Source: an uncultured Aquimarina sp. (GTDB lineage Bacteria; Bacteroidota; Bacteroidia; Flavobacteriales; Flavobacteriaceae). From it: a DNA stretch of 64,000 bases. Below are positions 18,162-28,106 of the stretch, piece by piece; within the stretch, counting starts at the first letter, position 1; each line of letters starts with the position of its first letter. The stretch spans positions 62,001 through 126,000 of the forward strand of contig CANMTP010000010.1 in assembly GCA_947500845.1 (NCBI GenBank), in the 5' to 3' direction. The notes beneath the pieces are model-generated. The model was not told the DNA's origin, did not search any database, and worked only from the letters and a program-made list of their open reading frames with translations. A program made the position numbers and the translations under genes.

Positions 18162-21100
18162 ATGATGAAAAAATATATCATCCTTATTATAATCTGTATA
18201 GCAAATCTAAACAATATGAAAGGTCAAAATGAATATTCGACCGATTGGAAAAAAGTGAAGGCTTTTGAAGAGCAAGGATTACCAAAATCTGCTCTAGAAC
18301 TTGTTGAAAATATTTACAATACCTCTAAAGCCGAGAATAATGACAATCAGCTTATAAAATCATTATTGTACAAAGCAAAATATTTGCTTACTCTCGAGGA
18401 AAATGCACAACTAACCATCATCAAGGATTTTAAAGATGAAATTAACCAAAGTGAATTCCCCAAAAGAAATATCTTAGAAAGCATTTTGGCCAACCTCTAC
18501 TGGCAATATTTTCAACAAAACAGGTGGAAATTTTACAATCGAACACAAACATCAGCAAAAGTAGACCAAGAAGATTTTAGAACATGGGATCTCGAGACTT
18601 TGTTTACCGAAATTCATTGGTACTACCAAAAATCTATCAAAAACGGAGTGTTGGCGCAGCAAACGGATCTTAAAAAATTTGATGATATCTTAAATACGAG
18701 TAGCGATTCTAAAAAATACAGGCCAACGCTCTATGACTTCTTGCTACATAATGCTCTGGAGTTTTATAAAACTTCAGAAACTAATATCACAAAACCAGCT
18801 TTTGCTTTTACTATTAATGATAGTAAATATCTCAAAGAGTATGTTTCTTTCATTTCTCTAAACATAGTACCAGAAGATTCTTTGTCGCTTCAAGGTAACG
18901 CATTAAAGCTATACCAGAATTTAATACGATTTCATAGTAGAGACAATACTCCTGAAGCTTTAACCGAAGTGAATATAGAACGTTTAAAATTTGTTTATGA
19001 CAATGCTATATTTAATGACAAACAAACTGTTTTCCTGGAAATCTTATCTTTAGAAAAAGAAAGGTTTGCTACCAAAAGTGTTTCTGCTTTATACAATTTC
19101 GAAATTGCAAATTTATATAAAGAACAAGCCGCTACTTTTATTGCGAAGGAGAATGAAATACATCAATGGAAACTTAAAGAAGCTATAGAAGTATGCAATA
19201 GGGCCATTGAAAAATTTCCAGATTCTAGAGGAGCAAATAAATGTAAAACACTAAAAGATCAAATTCTTCATCCAGAACTTGCAATTAAAACTGAAAAATA
19301 TGTACCCATTCAACAACCGACACGATTATTAGTAACCTACAAGAATCTTGACAAACTCTATTTAAGAGCTTTAAAAGTTGATCGAAAACAATTAAAATCT
19401 TTGAATAGATTGTATAAAACCGATGAAAAAGTCAAGTTTCTAAGCAATTTAAAGACCAGTAAAACCTGGAAATCTGAAATCAAGAATGAGAAAGATTTTC
19501 AAACCCATACCACCGAAGTTTTGTTACCAGAGCTTGACCAAGGAGGATATCTAATTGTAGCCACTATTACAAAAGAGCTATCACAGGAAAGTCTATTTTC
19601 TTATGGAGATGTACAAATAAGTAACCTGGCATTGGTTGAAAATCGTACTCCAGAAAAATCGATATTTCAGGTAATCGATCGCAATACAGGAAAACCTATT
19701 GTTAATGCCAAAGTACACCTGAAAACTGAAAGTGAACGAGGTTACAGAAACAAACTAGATAAAACTATATCTACAGATCAAAAAGGTCAGGCGTATTTGG
19801 CATTAAATAACTATTTCTATGATGTCACAATTACAGTAACTCATGAAAAAGACCAGGCATATTTTGAGGGATATTATTTAAATCAATCCTACAAACCCAA
19901 TAACGATGATAACGCAACTCGACAAAATACTTTTCTTTTTACAGATCGTAGTATTTATAGACCTGGCCAGATAGTCTATTTTAAAGGCATAATGATGTCG
20001 GCTACTGGCAAAGAAGATTTTAAAGTACTGCCCAATCAGTCGACTTTTGTAACCTTAAGAGATGTTAATGGTCAAGAGATAAAAACCTTATCTTTTAAAA
20101 CCAACGAGTATGGATCATTTACAGGTGAATTTATTTTACCGTCTACAGGTTTAACAGGTATATACACTCTACAAACTAATAATTATCAAAGTATTTCTAT
20201 TTCTGTTGAAGAATATAAACGCCCCAAGTTTGAAACCAAATTCAATCCTGTTAGCCAAACTTACAAGATCAACGATACTATAAAACTTACTGCTACGGCT
20301 ACTGCCTATGCTGGAAGTAACATTACCGATGCCAAAGTAGTATATAGAGTTCACAGAAAAGTACAATATCCAAGATGGTGTTATTGGTACCCTAGATACA
20401 CCTCAGAACCACAAGAGATCACCCATGGTGAGACAAAAACTAATGAAAAAGGCGAATATATGATTGATTTTGTCGCACTTCCTGACCCCAGTGTTGACAA
20501 AGAAAATCTACCTATTTTTAATTACGAAGTAACTGCAGATGTTACCGATATTAATGGTGAAACCAGAAGCACAACCACAATAGTAAATGTTGGCTATCAT
20601 ACGATGACAGCTACAGTTACTGTCGAAAACGAAATTGATAAAACACAAAAAGATCACAAACTTACCATAACAACAAAAAACCTAAATAATGAGGCAATTG
20701 CAGCTACAGGAAGTATAAAAATCTTCAAGTTAAAAGCACCAGACAAACCATTACGTCAGCGCCCATGGAAAGCTCCTGACTATCCTGGTTTTTTAGAAGA
20801 AGAATTTGATAAACTGTTTCCGCACGACGCTTTTAACAATGAATCTGATTACAGAACCTGGGAAAAGGGAGCATTAGTATTTGATACATCATTTAACACA
20901 GCTTCTACCAAAAGAAACGAATTAGGAACTCATGAAATAGCTCTGGGAGCTACAAAGAAATGGGAATCTGGAAAATACGTTATAGAATTAAATACCGAAG
21001 ATCGATTTGGTCAAGAGGTGAAAGACATAAATTATATTTCGGTTTTTGGTCAGGACGATAAAACCATTAGTGATCAACAATTATTTGAGATCACAACCAA

Positions 21101-24100
21101 TAAAACATCATATAAAATTGGAGAAGTAGCGATTATCAAACTAAGTTCTGCATCTAAAGACATAACTATAACCGTTGATATCGAAAAGAACCACAAGATC
21201 ATAGAAACACAGCTTATACAACTTTCCAGAAGTAGTAAAACGATCAAAATACCAGTTAAAAAAGAAGACTTGGGTGGTTTCACTGTGAGTTATAGTTTTG
21301 CTAATTATAATGATTATCAAAATGGGGTCATCCCAATTGCAGTGCCCTATGAACCAACCGAGCTTAGCATAGAAACCAAAACCTTTAGAGATAAACTAAA
21401 ACCTGGCCAGCAAGAAACCTGGAGCTTTATCATTAAAGGACCAAAAGGTGATAAAGTAACTGCAGAACTTTTGGCAAGTATGTATGATGCTTCCTTAGAT
21501 CAATTTAAGCCCCATCAATGGTATTTTAATCCAATCTATCGCCCAGTCTATAATTCGCAAAGCAGTAGGCAAGCATCACGCAGTTTTAGTCTTACCGCAT
21601 TTAAATTAAATAATCATAGTGATCCCGGATATTACTATAGTGATCAGGGTTATGATCAACTTAATTGGTTTGGATTGTATTTTGGTCAGCAATATTATGC
21701 AGTAAGAAGAAGAATGATGAAAAAATCAGCCGCTCCAATGGCTGCTATGGAAATGGTTGAGGAAGAATCTGCCGCAGACGAAGTAGCTGTAGCCGGTCAG
21801 GCAAACGATGTTAGTACAGATAAACCAAAAGAGAAGGATGAAAGTATAGAAAAAGACAAAAAAGATACGTCTCTTGAGGGGGTGAAAATTAGAAAAAACT
21901 TTCAGGAAACTGCCTTTTTCTTTCCGCAATTAACCACAGATCCCGAAGGTAATGTAAGTTTTAGTTTTACAGCACCAGAAGCATTAACCAAATGGAAATT
22001 GCAATTACTAGCACATACAAAAGAGTTAAATGCGGCAACGACTACTTTAGAAACGGTTACACAAAAAGAATTAATGGTTCTTCCCAACCCTCCAAGGTTC
22101 CTTAGAGAAGGTGACAAAATTGTTTTAAGTTCGAAAATATCAAACCTAGCAAACAAAGATTTAGAAGGAGTCGTAGAGCTACAATTGTTTGATGCATTAA
22201 CTAATACATCCATCGATGCAGCATTGCAAAATAGCAGTGCTCGCCAGAATTTTGAAGTGAAAGCCAAAGGAAATACCAGTATTTCTTGGGAATTAAAAAT
22301 TCCTGATAACGTTCAGACTGTACAATACAAAATTGTCGCCAAGGCTGGTGATTTTGCAGATGGTGAACAAAATGTACTTCCAGTACTTTCTAACAGAATG
22401 TTGGTGACCGAGACCTTACCCATGTGGATTCGTTCTAATGAGAGTAAGACATTTACCCTTGATAAATTAAAAAACAACACCTCCACTACGCTTAAGCATC
22501 ATAAGCTTACACTCGAGATCACGTCTAATCCTGCATGGTATGCTGTACAAGCATTACCTTATTTGATGGAGTATCCATATGAATGCTCTGAGCAGACATT
22601 CTCCAGATACTATGCTAATGCTTTGGCCAGCCATATAGCAAATTCTAACCCGAGAATTCAGGAAGTATTTAATCAATGGAAATCTACTGATGCATTGCTT
22701 AGCGATTTAGAAAAAAATCAGGAGCTTAAATCTTTAATTATTCAAGAAACCCCATGGTTGCGTGATGCACAAAGTGAAACTGAACAAAAGAAGCGAATTG
22801 CTTTGCTTTTTGACCTAAATAAGATGAATAATGAGCTACAATCTGCTTTAAATAAACTTAGACAAATGCAGTATGGCTCTGGTGGATTCCCATGGTTTAA
22901 AGGTGGTCATGAAAACCGATTTATCACGCAACATATAGCAACTGGCTTCGGGCATCTTAAAAAGTTAGGAGTTACCCAATTTGATAGCAATACGGCAAAT
23001 ATGTTACAGAATGCTGTTCGTTTTCTTGATAAGGAATTTGTAAAAGAATATGAAGCACTAAAAAGATATTGTAAAAGAAATAAAATCGACATCAACAAAA
23101 ACCACCTTAGTTATACTCAGGTTCATTACCTGTATATGCGTAGTTTCTTTGTCGATATCAAAAGGCCAAAAAGCACCAATGAAGCATGGGATTATTACTT
23201 AGATCAATCCAATAAATATTGGTTGAAGCAAGGTTTGTATGCCCAAGGTATGCTAGCGTTGATCTTAAATCGAAATGAAAATGCATCTACTGCTGCAAAA
23301 ATCATAAGATCTTTGGATGAAAGAAGTATTACCAGCGAGGAACTGGGAATGTATTGGAAATCTAACACTGCAAGTTGGTATTGGTATCAAGCTCCTATAG
23401 AAACGCAATCGTTAATGATAGAAGTATTTTCTGAAATTGAAACCGAAACAAAGAGAACAGAAATCGTTGATAATCTTAAAGTTTGGTTATTAAAACACAA
23501 GCAAACCAATCGCTGGCAAACTACCAAAGCTACTTCTGATGCAGTCTACTCATTATTATTGCAAGGTAGCGACTGGTTATCTGTTACCGATATGGTAGAA
23601 ATTGTTTTGGGAGATCAAAAAATTGATCCAAGCAAAATGGATGGTGTAAAAGTTGAAGCTGGTACGGGGTATTTTAAAACCTCTTGGAATAGCAATGAGA
23701 TAGAGCCCAATATGGCCACTGCCAAAATCACCAAAAAAGAAAAAGGTGTTGCCTGGGGTGCCTTGTATTGGCAGTATTTTGAAAACCTTGATAAAATCAC
23801 CTCAGCCAAAACCCCATTATCTCTTAAGAAAAAACTATTCTTGAAGAAAAATACAGATACCGGTGAAGTAATTACAGAAATAACTAGTGAAACCAATTTG
23901 AAGCTGGGTGATTTAGTGCGAGTACGTATTGAGTTGAGATCAGATCGGGCGATGGAGTTTGTACATATGAAAGATATGAGGGCTTCTGGTTTAGAACCTA
24001 TCAATGTAATTTCTCAATATAAGTGGCAAGATGGTTTAGGGTATTATGAAAGCACAAAAGACGCTGCCACAAACTTTTTCTTTGATTATTTACCGAAAGG

Positions 24101-24233
24101 AGTATATATTTTTGAATACGATTTAAGAGTAAATAATAAAGGGGATTTCTCTAACGGTATTACCACCATTCAAAGTATGTATGCACCAGAGTTTTCTAGT
24201 CATTCTAAAGGAGTACGAATTAAAATTGATTGA
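18162..24233 (+). CDS. Giant alpha-2-macroglobulin-family protein with thioester motif
   Basis: 2023 residues with a signal peptide (YIILIIICIANLNNMKG) and no lipobox. A long N-terminal helical region is followed by repeated macroglobulin (MG) beta domains, including FLFTDRSIYRPGQIVYFKG (about 588-606), the usual entry of the MG2-type domain. An Ala/Glu/Lys-rich linker (about 1185-1240) precedes the A2M block. The thioester motif is Cys1475-Ser-Glu-Gln1478 within YPYECSEQTF, and an alpha-alpha toroid follows (YGSGGFPWFKGGHENRFIT). Bacterial relatives trap attacking proteases in the periplasm. The pbpC gene often paired with such proteins is absent here; the downstream gene is a broken DUF2459 gene. 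Confidence 0.93.
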   Translation: MMKKYIILIIICIANLNNMKGQNEYSTDWKKVKAFEEQGLPKSALELVENIYNTSKAENNDNQLIKSLLYKAKYLLTLEENAQLTIIKDFKDEINQSEFPKRNILESILANLYWQYFQQNRWKFYNRTQTSAKVDQEDFRTWDLETLFTEIHWYYQKSIKNGVLAQQTDLKKFDDILNTSSDSKKYRPTLYDFLLHNALEFYKTSETNITKPAFAFTINDSKYLKEYVSFISLNIVPEDSLSLQGNALKLYQNLIRFHSRDNTPEALTEVNIERLKFVYDNAIFNDKQTVFLEILSLEKERFATKSVSALYNFEIANLYKEQAATFIAKENEIHQWKLKEAIEVCNRAIEKFPDSRGANKCKTLKDQILHPELAIKTEKYVPIQQPTRLLVTYKNLDKLYLRALKVDRKQLKSLNRLYKTDEKVKFLSNLKTSKTWKSEIKNEKDFQTHTTEVLLPELDQGGYLIVATITKELSQESLFSYGDVQISNLALVENRTPEKSIFQVIDRNTGKPIVNAKVHLKTESERGYRNKLDKTISTDQKGQAYLALNNYFYDVTITVTHEKDQAYFEGYYLNQSYKPNNDDNATRQNTFLFTDRSIYRPGQIVYFKGIMMSATGKEDFKVLPNQSTFVTLRDVNGQEIKTLSFKTNEYGSFTGEFILPSTGLTGIYTLQTNNYQSISISVEEYKRPKFETKFNPVSQTYKINDTIKLTATATAYAGSNITDAKVVYRVHRKVQYPRWCYWYPRYTSEPQEITHGETKTNEKGEYMIDFVALPDPSVDKENLPIFNYEVTADVTDINGETRSTTTIVNVGYHTMTATVTVENEIDKTQKDHKLTITTKNLNNEAIAATGSIKIFKLKAPDKPLRQRPWKAPDYPGFLEEEFDKLFPHDAFNNESDYRTWEKGALVFDTSFNTASTKRNELGTHEIALGATKKWESGKYVIELNTEDRFGQEVKDINYISVFGQDDKTISDQQLFEITTNKTSYKIGEVAIIKLSSASKDITITVDIEKNHKIIETQLIQLSRSSKTIKIPVKKEDLGGFTVSYSFANYNDYQNGVIPIAVPYEPTELSIETKTFRDKLKPGQQETWSFIIKGPKGDKVTAELLASMYDASLDQFKPHQWYFNPIYRPVYNSQSSRQASRSFSLTAFKLNNHSDPGYYYSDQGYDQLNWFGLYFGQQYYAVRRRMMKKSAAPMAAMEMVEEESAADEVAVAGQANDVSTDKPKEKDESIEKDKKDTSLEGVKIRKNFQETAFFFPQLTTDPEGNVSFSFTAPEALTKWKLQLLAHTKELNAATTTLETVTQKELMVLPNPPRFLREGDKIVLSSKISNLANKDLEGVVELQLFDALTNTSIDAALQNSSARQNFEVKAKGNTSISWELKIPDNVQTVQYKIVAKAGDFADGEQNVLPVLSNRMLVTETLPMWIRSNESKTFTLDKLKNNTSTTLKHHKLTLEITSNPAWYAVQALPYLMEYPYECSEQTFSRYYANALASHIANSNPRIQEVFNQWKSTDALLSDLEKNQELKSLIIQETPWLRDAQSETEQKKRIALLFDLNKMNNELQSALNKLRQMQYGSGGFPWFKGGHENRFITQHIATGFGHLKKLGVTQFDSNTANMLQNAVRFLDKEFVKEYEALKRYCKRNKIDINKNHLSYTQVHYLYMRSFFVDIKRPKSTNEAWDYYLDQSNKYWLKQGLYAQGMLALILNRNENASTAAKIIRSLDERSITSEELGMYWKSNTASWYWYQAPIETQSLMIEVFSEIETETKRTEIVDNLKVWLLKHKQTNRWQTTKATSDAVYSLLLQGSDWLSVTDMVEIVLGDQKIDPSKMDGVKVEAGTGYFKTSWNSNEIEPNMATAKITKKEKGVAWGALYWQYFENLDKITSAKTPLSLKKKLFLKKNTDTGEVITEITSETNLKLGDLVRVRIELRSDRAMEFVHMKDMRASGLEPINVISQYKWQDGLGYYESTKDAATNFFFDYLPKGVYIFEYDLRVNNKGDFSNGITTIQSMYAPEFSSHSKGVRIKID

Positions 24234-24282
24234 AAAAAGTAACTTTTTCGATTATTTTTAGACCTATCAGGTATGTAAGAAA

Positions 24283-24932
24283 ATGAAAAGTCGCATCACT
24301 AAAATACTACGATATATTGGATTCATTTTAATGATACCAATTACATATCTTCTTGTGTCTTTGATCTTAACTTATATTCCTGTTAACAATGATAATGACA
24401 TAACCAAAAATGATCATAGTATCTATTTGAGCTCTAATGGCGTACATTTAGAAATAATCATTCCCAAGAAAAATCTGAATCCATTAATTCTTGATGGATT
24501 AAAATTTGAAGATCAGGAACAGTTTTTTTCGTTTGGCTGGGGAGACAGAATCTTTTATGTCGAAACACCAACCTGGGGAGATTTGACCTTTGTAAATGGA
24601 TTTAGAGCCTTGTTTGTAAATACCTCAACATTAATACATGTAACTAGATATTCAAAGACCCAAAAAGATTGGGCCGAAATAAAAATAAGTAGCGTTCAGC
24701 TTGAAAAGATGAACTCATATATTAGTAAGACCTTCCAATTAGATTCATATGGCAATAAGGTTTTACTCCCGGGACTGGGATATTTAAAAATGATGATTTT
24801 TATGAAGCTACAGGAAATTACAATTGTTTTAGAACGTGCAACAGTTGGGTAAATACCGGATTAAAACAAAGCGGTATCAAAGCCTGTTTATGGACACCCT
24901 ACGATTTTAGATTATTAAAAATGCATCAATAA
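24283..24932 (+). pseudogene. DUF2459/TIGR02117-family protein, interrupted by a -1 frameshift
   Basis: The first frame (24283-24852) encodes an N-terminal membrane helix (FILMIPITYLLVSLILTYI) and the family's VHLEIIIP and FSFGWGDRIFYVETPTWGDL segments. It then degenerates after GLGYLK. The missing C-terminus continues in another frame: NDDFYEATGNYNCF, TCNSWVNTGLKQSGIKACLW and TPYDFRLL, ending at TAA 24930-24932. Restoring one base in the T3-A5 tract near 24783-24790 would join the two halves. The family is a membrane-anchored periplasmic protein of unknown activity. It is a real frameshift, a sequencing error, or slippage on the short homopolymers. Confidence 0.85.
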
Positions 24933-24970
24933 AAAACGGAAGCTTTTTAGTGAAGTTTCCGCTTTTTTGT
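24933..24970 (+). terminator. Rho-independent terminator, possibly bidirectional
   Basis: A stem CGGAAGCTT/AAGTTTCCG (with one G-T pair) ends in GCTTTTTTGTT. It lies just after the DUF2459 reading frame and just before the converging fasciclin gene; the left flank is AAAAAA, so it could work in both directions. Confidence 0.65.
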
Positions 24971-24995
24971 TATGTAAAACGTAAGAAGAATGTGG

Positions 24996-25598
24996 CTATT
25001 TTTTAGGCTGCATTACACCATCTATCGTATTAATGAATCCATTAGCTGCCTCTACATCAGTAGTGATCAATTTACCTCCATTACCCATTTCATCAATTAA
25101 AAATACACTATTACCTTTTAGGGAAGCTGTTAATTTTTTTCCTCCTAAGGTTCTCAAAGGCACGCTTCCTCTACCTTCATTTATGGCAGTAATGATATCC
25201 TCTTTGGTAATAACACTTGGAATAATATGATATTTTATGATTTCAGTAAGTTGATCTTTATTTTCTGGCTTTAAGAGCTTTTCAACAACACCCTCAGAGA
25301 AGCCATCGAAAGCTGTATTTATAGGTGCAAAAACCGTATATCCTTTTTCTTCATTTAATGTTTTATCCAGTTCTGTAGCTTTTAACGCAGCAACAAACCT
25401 AGAAAATCCCTTATCTACAGAAACAAATTCGGTTATCGTTGGTAGTTTTTCTTCTACTTTTTCAATATCGGTTATATTCTGTGCTATTAATTTATCCTTC
25501 CCGTCCTGTTGAGAAACGTCCGTTTTTATCATATCACATGATGTAGTTAATACTAATGCAGACAAGACTAAAACAGTTGTAATATTTTGAATTTTCAT
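24996..25598 (-). CDS. Fasciclin (FAS1) domain lipoprotein
   Basis: 200 residues. The signal peptide ends in a lipobox (LVLTTSC, Cys21). A single FAS1 domain (about 55-198) shows both conserved boxes: YTVFAPINTAFDGF and the INTIDGVMQPKK ending, with IIKYHIIPSVIT between them. FAS1 domains mediate adhesion or protein contacts at the cell surface. Monocistronic and divergent from the paraoxonase-like gene. Confidence 0.92.
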   Translation of the reverse strand: MKIQNITTVLVLSALVLTTSCDMIKTDVSQQDGKDKLIAQNITDIEKVEEKLPTITEFVSVDKGFSRFVAALKATELDKTLNEEKGYTVFAPINTAFDGFSEGVVEKLLKPENKDQLTEIIKYHIIPSVITKEDIITAINEGRGSVPLRTLGGKKLTASLKGNSVFLIDEMGNGGKLITTDVEAANGFINTIDGVMQPKK

Positions 25599-25915
25599 TT
25601 TGAAAAATTGAGGTTGATAATTACATATACAGATTAAACTGATATGGACACGCGGTATTATTTTTTACTATGTTAAAAATATTTTAAATTGAGTTAATAT
25701 ATGTTAACGAATGAGTATCCGTTGGATTTGGATTAGTAAGCGTACTCAATTTAAGCAGTCAACCAATACATTAAATATCTTATTTTATGATTATATGAAG
25801 CGTAGTTTTCAACGGAGTAATATATTGTCTATTTCAGTAGAATTTATTTGGTATATTTAGACTTGTCAATTCTATACCAGGGGATAAGCCAAAAAAAAAT
25901 AAAGCTCATCATTTT
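25599..25915. other. Divergent intergenic region
   Basis: 317 bases between the fasciclin and paraoxonase-like genes. It contains TATATTTA (one mismatch to TAnnTTTG) near 25853 upstream of the plus-strand gene, and a short inverted repeat GTTAA/TTAAC near 25693-25708. No gene or clear structured RNA seen. Confidence 0.4.
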
Positions 25916-26962
25916 ATGCGTCGTCTTATCAAAAGAATTTCCTTAGTAATTTTAGTTCTTATCACAGGTTTCGTTTCCCATACTCTTATATCAACAGGAT
26001 TTTTCAGAACAATTAATAATCAATTTCAAGGCACTATTTTAAAAAAAGTTCCTCTACCAGGAGCAGAGGATATTACTATAAGCGACACAGACCATTTTGC
26101 ATTGATCTCATCCACCAATAGGGCTGTTTACCCTCCTACCGAACAAGAGCAAGGAGGATTGTATCTTATGGATTTAAAGAACAAAAAATTTTCTATTAAA
26201 CATCTCACTGCTTCTTTTGACAAACCTTTTGCTCCCCATGGCATCTCCATGATCAAAAAAGATAGTACTTATACGATAATGGCGGTTAATCATACCTCCA
26301 ATGAACACTCGCTTGAAGTCTTCACTTTTGACGGTCAAAATATAAATCATCTAAGATCTCTGACCGATGCCTCTATGATTAGTCCGAATGACTTGGTTAT
26401 GATCGATGAAAATCGTTTCTACTTTACCAACGATCATGGTTACTCCAAAGGAATTGGTAAACTTATAGAAGAATATGGTGGACTTTCAGTTGCTAATGTT
26501 GTGTATTATGATGGTAATTCATTTAAAGAAGTCGCTCATGGTATCGCTTATGCAAACGGAATAAATTTTGATCTCAAACGTAACCTAATTTATGTAGCCT
26601 CTCCCCGAGGCTTCCTGATAAAAGTATACCTCAAAAAAAATGATGGCTCTTTAGACTTTATTGAAGATATCCCTTGCGGCACTGGAGTAGATAACATAGA
26701 AATCGATGGCCAGGGAAACTTATGGAGTGGCGGACATCCAAATCTATTAAGGTTTAAAGCTTACGCCAAAGGAAAAAAAGAAACTGCACCTTCAGAAATC
26801 ATCAAAATAGAATATAGGGGTAAAGGCGATTATACAGTAGAGAAAATATATGTAGAGGACGGAAAAATTATGTCGGGCTCTAGCGTTGCCGCACCATTTG
26901 AAGACCTAATTTTAGTCGGAAATGTAATGGATGACGAGTTTTTGATTCTAAAAAAAGAATAA
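25916..26962 (+). CDS. Paraoxonase/arylesterase-like six-bladed propeller protein
   Basis: 348 residues with an N-terminal membrane anchor (ISLVILVLITGFVSHTLI). Blocks characteristic of the serum paraoxonase branch appear in order: GAEDITISDTDHFALISS, FAPHGISMIKKD, NHTSNEHSLEVF, SPNDLVMIDENRFYFTNDHG, AYANGINFDLKRNLIYVAS and GVDNIEIDGQGNLWSGGHP. These carry the Glu, Asn and Asp residues that bind calcium in the propeller core. The natural substrate may be a lactone or ester; that is inferred from family knowledge. Periplasm-facing. Confidence 0.88.
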   Translation: MRRLIKRISLVILVLITGFVSHTLISTGFFRTINNQFQGTILKKVPLPGAEDITISDTDHFALISSTNRAVYPPTEQEQGGLYLMDLKNKKFSIKHLTASFDKPFAPHGISMIKKDSTYTIMAVNHTSNEHSLEVFTFDGQNINHLRSLTDASMISPNDLVMIDENRFYFTNDHGYSKGIGKLIEEYGGLSVANVVYYDGNSFKEVAHGIAYANGINFDLKRNLIYVASPRGFLIKVYLKKNDGSLDFIEDIPCGTGVDNIEIDGQGNLWSGGHPNLLRFKAYAKGKKETAPSEIIKIEYRGKGDYTVEKIYVEDGKIMSGSSVAAPFEDLILVGNVMDDEFLILKKE

Positions 26963-27001
26963 TAATACAAACGATAATTAAGACCTCTATTTTCTTGAAA
27001 T

Positions 27002-27577
27002 ATGAAAGATCAACTCAAAAATCACATACTAAAATTTGTATCCCCACCAGAAAGTGACCTTCAAACTTTTCTTGATGCTATGACGTTTGAAACCTTGAAA
27101 AATAAAGAATCCTTGATAAAGCAAGGACAATATTGCAAACACCAGTATTTTATCCTTAAAGGTTGCCTTCGGTCATTTTTTGTCAATGAAAAGGGAGTAG
27201 AAAAGATCGTTAACTTCGGAATTGAAAACTGGTGGCTAACAAATATTGACAGTTTTATTAACCAAACCCCTTCAAAACTGAACATTCAGGCTGCAGAGGA
27301 TTCGATTGTATTAAAAATAAACAAGCAAAAACTGGATACCATTCTAAAAGATTCTCTAGAATTGAACAGATACTTTAGAATCATCCTGGAGAAAGTTAGA
27401 ATTGCCGATCAACGTAGAATTCAATTCATGTACAACCTATCTGGCGAAGAACTTTATAACATTTTCTGCAAACACAATCCTGATTTCGTACAGAGAGTTC
27501 CCCAATATATGCTCGCATCATATCTGGGATTTACTCCAGAATTTTTAAGTAAAATAAGAGGTCGTAAAAAGATGTAA
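27002..27577 (+). CDS. Crp/Fnr-family transcriptional regulator
   Basis: 191 residues. The N-terminal cyclic-nucleotide-binding-like beta roll (ESLIKQGQYCKHQYFILKG, FFVNEKGVEKIVNFG) lacks the full cAMP pocket, as in most Bacteroidota members. A dimer helix and a short C-terminal helix-turn-helix follow (MLASYLGFTPEFLSKIRGRK). It lies 39 bases after the propeller gene and 76 before the AhpD-like gene, all in one direction, so it may control its neighbours. Ligand unknown. Confidence 0.88.
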   Translation: MKDQLKNHILKFVSPPESDLQTFLDAMTFETLKNKESLIKQGQYCKHQYFILKGCLRSFFVNEKGVEKIVNFGIENWWLTNIDSFINQTPSKLNIQAAEDSIVLKINKQKLDTILKDSLELNRYFRIILEKVRIADQRRIQFMYNLSGEELYNIFCKHNPDFVQRVPQYMLASYLGFTPEFLSKIRGRKKM

Positions 27578-27653
27578 TTTGTTTCTTAATCTAGATTAAT
27601 TTTTTCCTCATTCTTTATCTTGAATTTTGTCTTTTAACCCTTAAAACAAAGAC

Positions 27654-28106
27654 ATGAAAACAAAAAGAATTGACATTAATGAGGTGAAGCCAACAGCTTA
27701 CAAGCCAATATTTGATCTCTACAATGATCTTAAGAAAAGTACCTTATCGACCACAGCGTTTTTATTAATACAGATAAGAGCCTCTCAAATTAATGGATGC
27801 GCATATTGTGTACAATCTCATATCAAAGAAGCTGTGCAACAGGGAGAAAAGCAATATCGTATTCATGCGCTATCAACCTGGAGAGAGTCTCCCTTTTTCA
27901 CTGAAGAAGAACAGATAATTCTAGAAATGACCGAGGAAATAACCAATATTTCTACACATGGATTAAGCGAGAAACTTTATCAAAAAGCCGTTAAATTGCT
28001 TGAAGAAGAAGAAATAGCAGACATCATTATGGGTATTTGTTGTATCAATGTATGGAACAGAATTGGCCGTGCTACTTTAATGGAACCAATACCTTCTCAA
28101 GATTAA
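27654..28106 (+). CDS. Carboxymuconolactone decarboxylase/AhpD-like protein
   Basis: 150 residues. The AhpD-type redox motif CAYCVQSHIKEA (about 52-63) has both cysteines and the following His, within the all-helical CMD fold. Members with CxxC-x3-H are peroxidase partners with alkylhydroperoxidase activity; an antioxidant role is inferred. The adjacent Crp/Fnr regulator is a common companion in flavobacteria. Confidence 0.9.
   Translation: MKTKRIDINEVKPTAYKPIFDLYNDLKKSTLSTTAFLLIQIRASQINGCAYCVQSHIKEAVQQGEKQYRIHALSTWRESPFFTEEEQIILEMTEEITNISTHGLSEKLYQKAVKLLEEEEIADIIMGICCINVWNRIGRATLMEPIPSQD

Noticed and set aside
21902-22267. 121-codon open frame antisense to the alpha-2-macroglobulin gene
   Set aside because: Shadow of a clearly coding region; no start signal or family.
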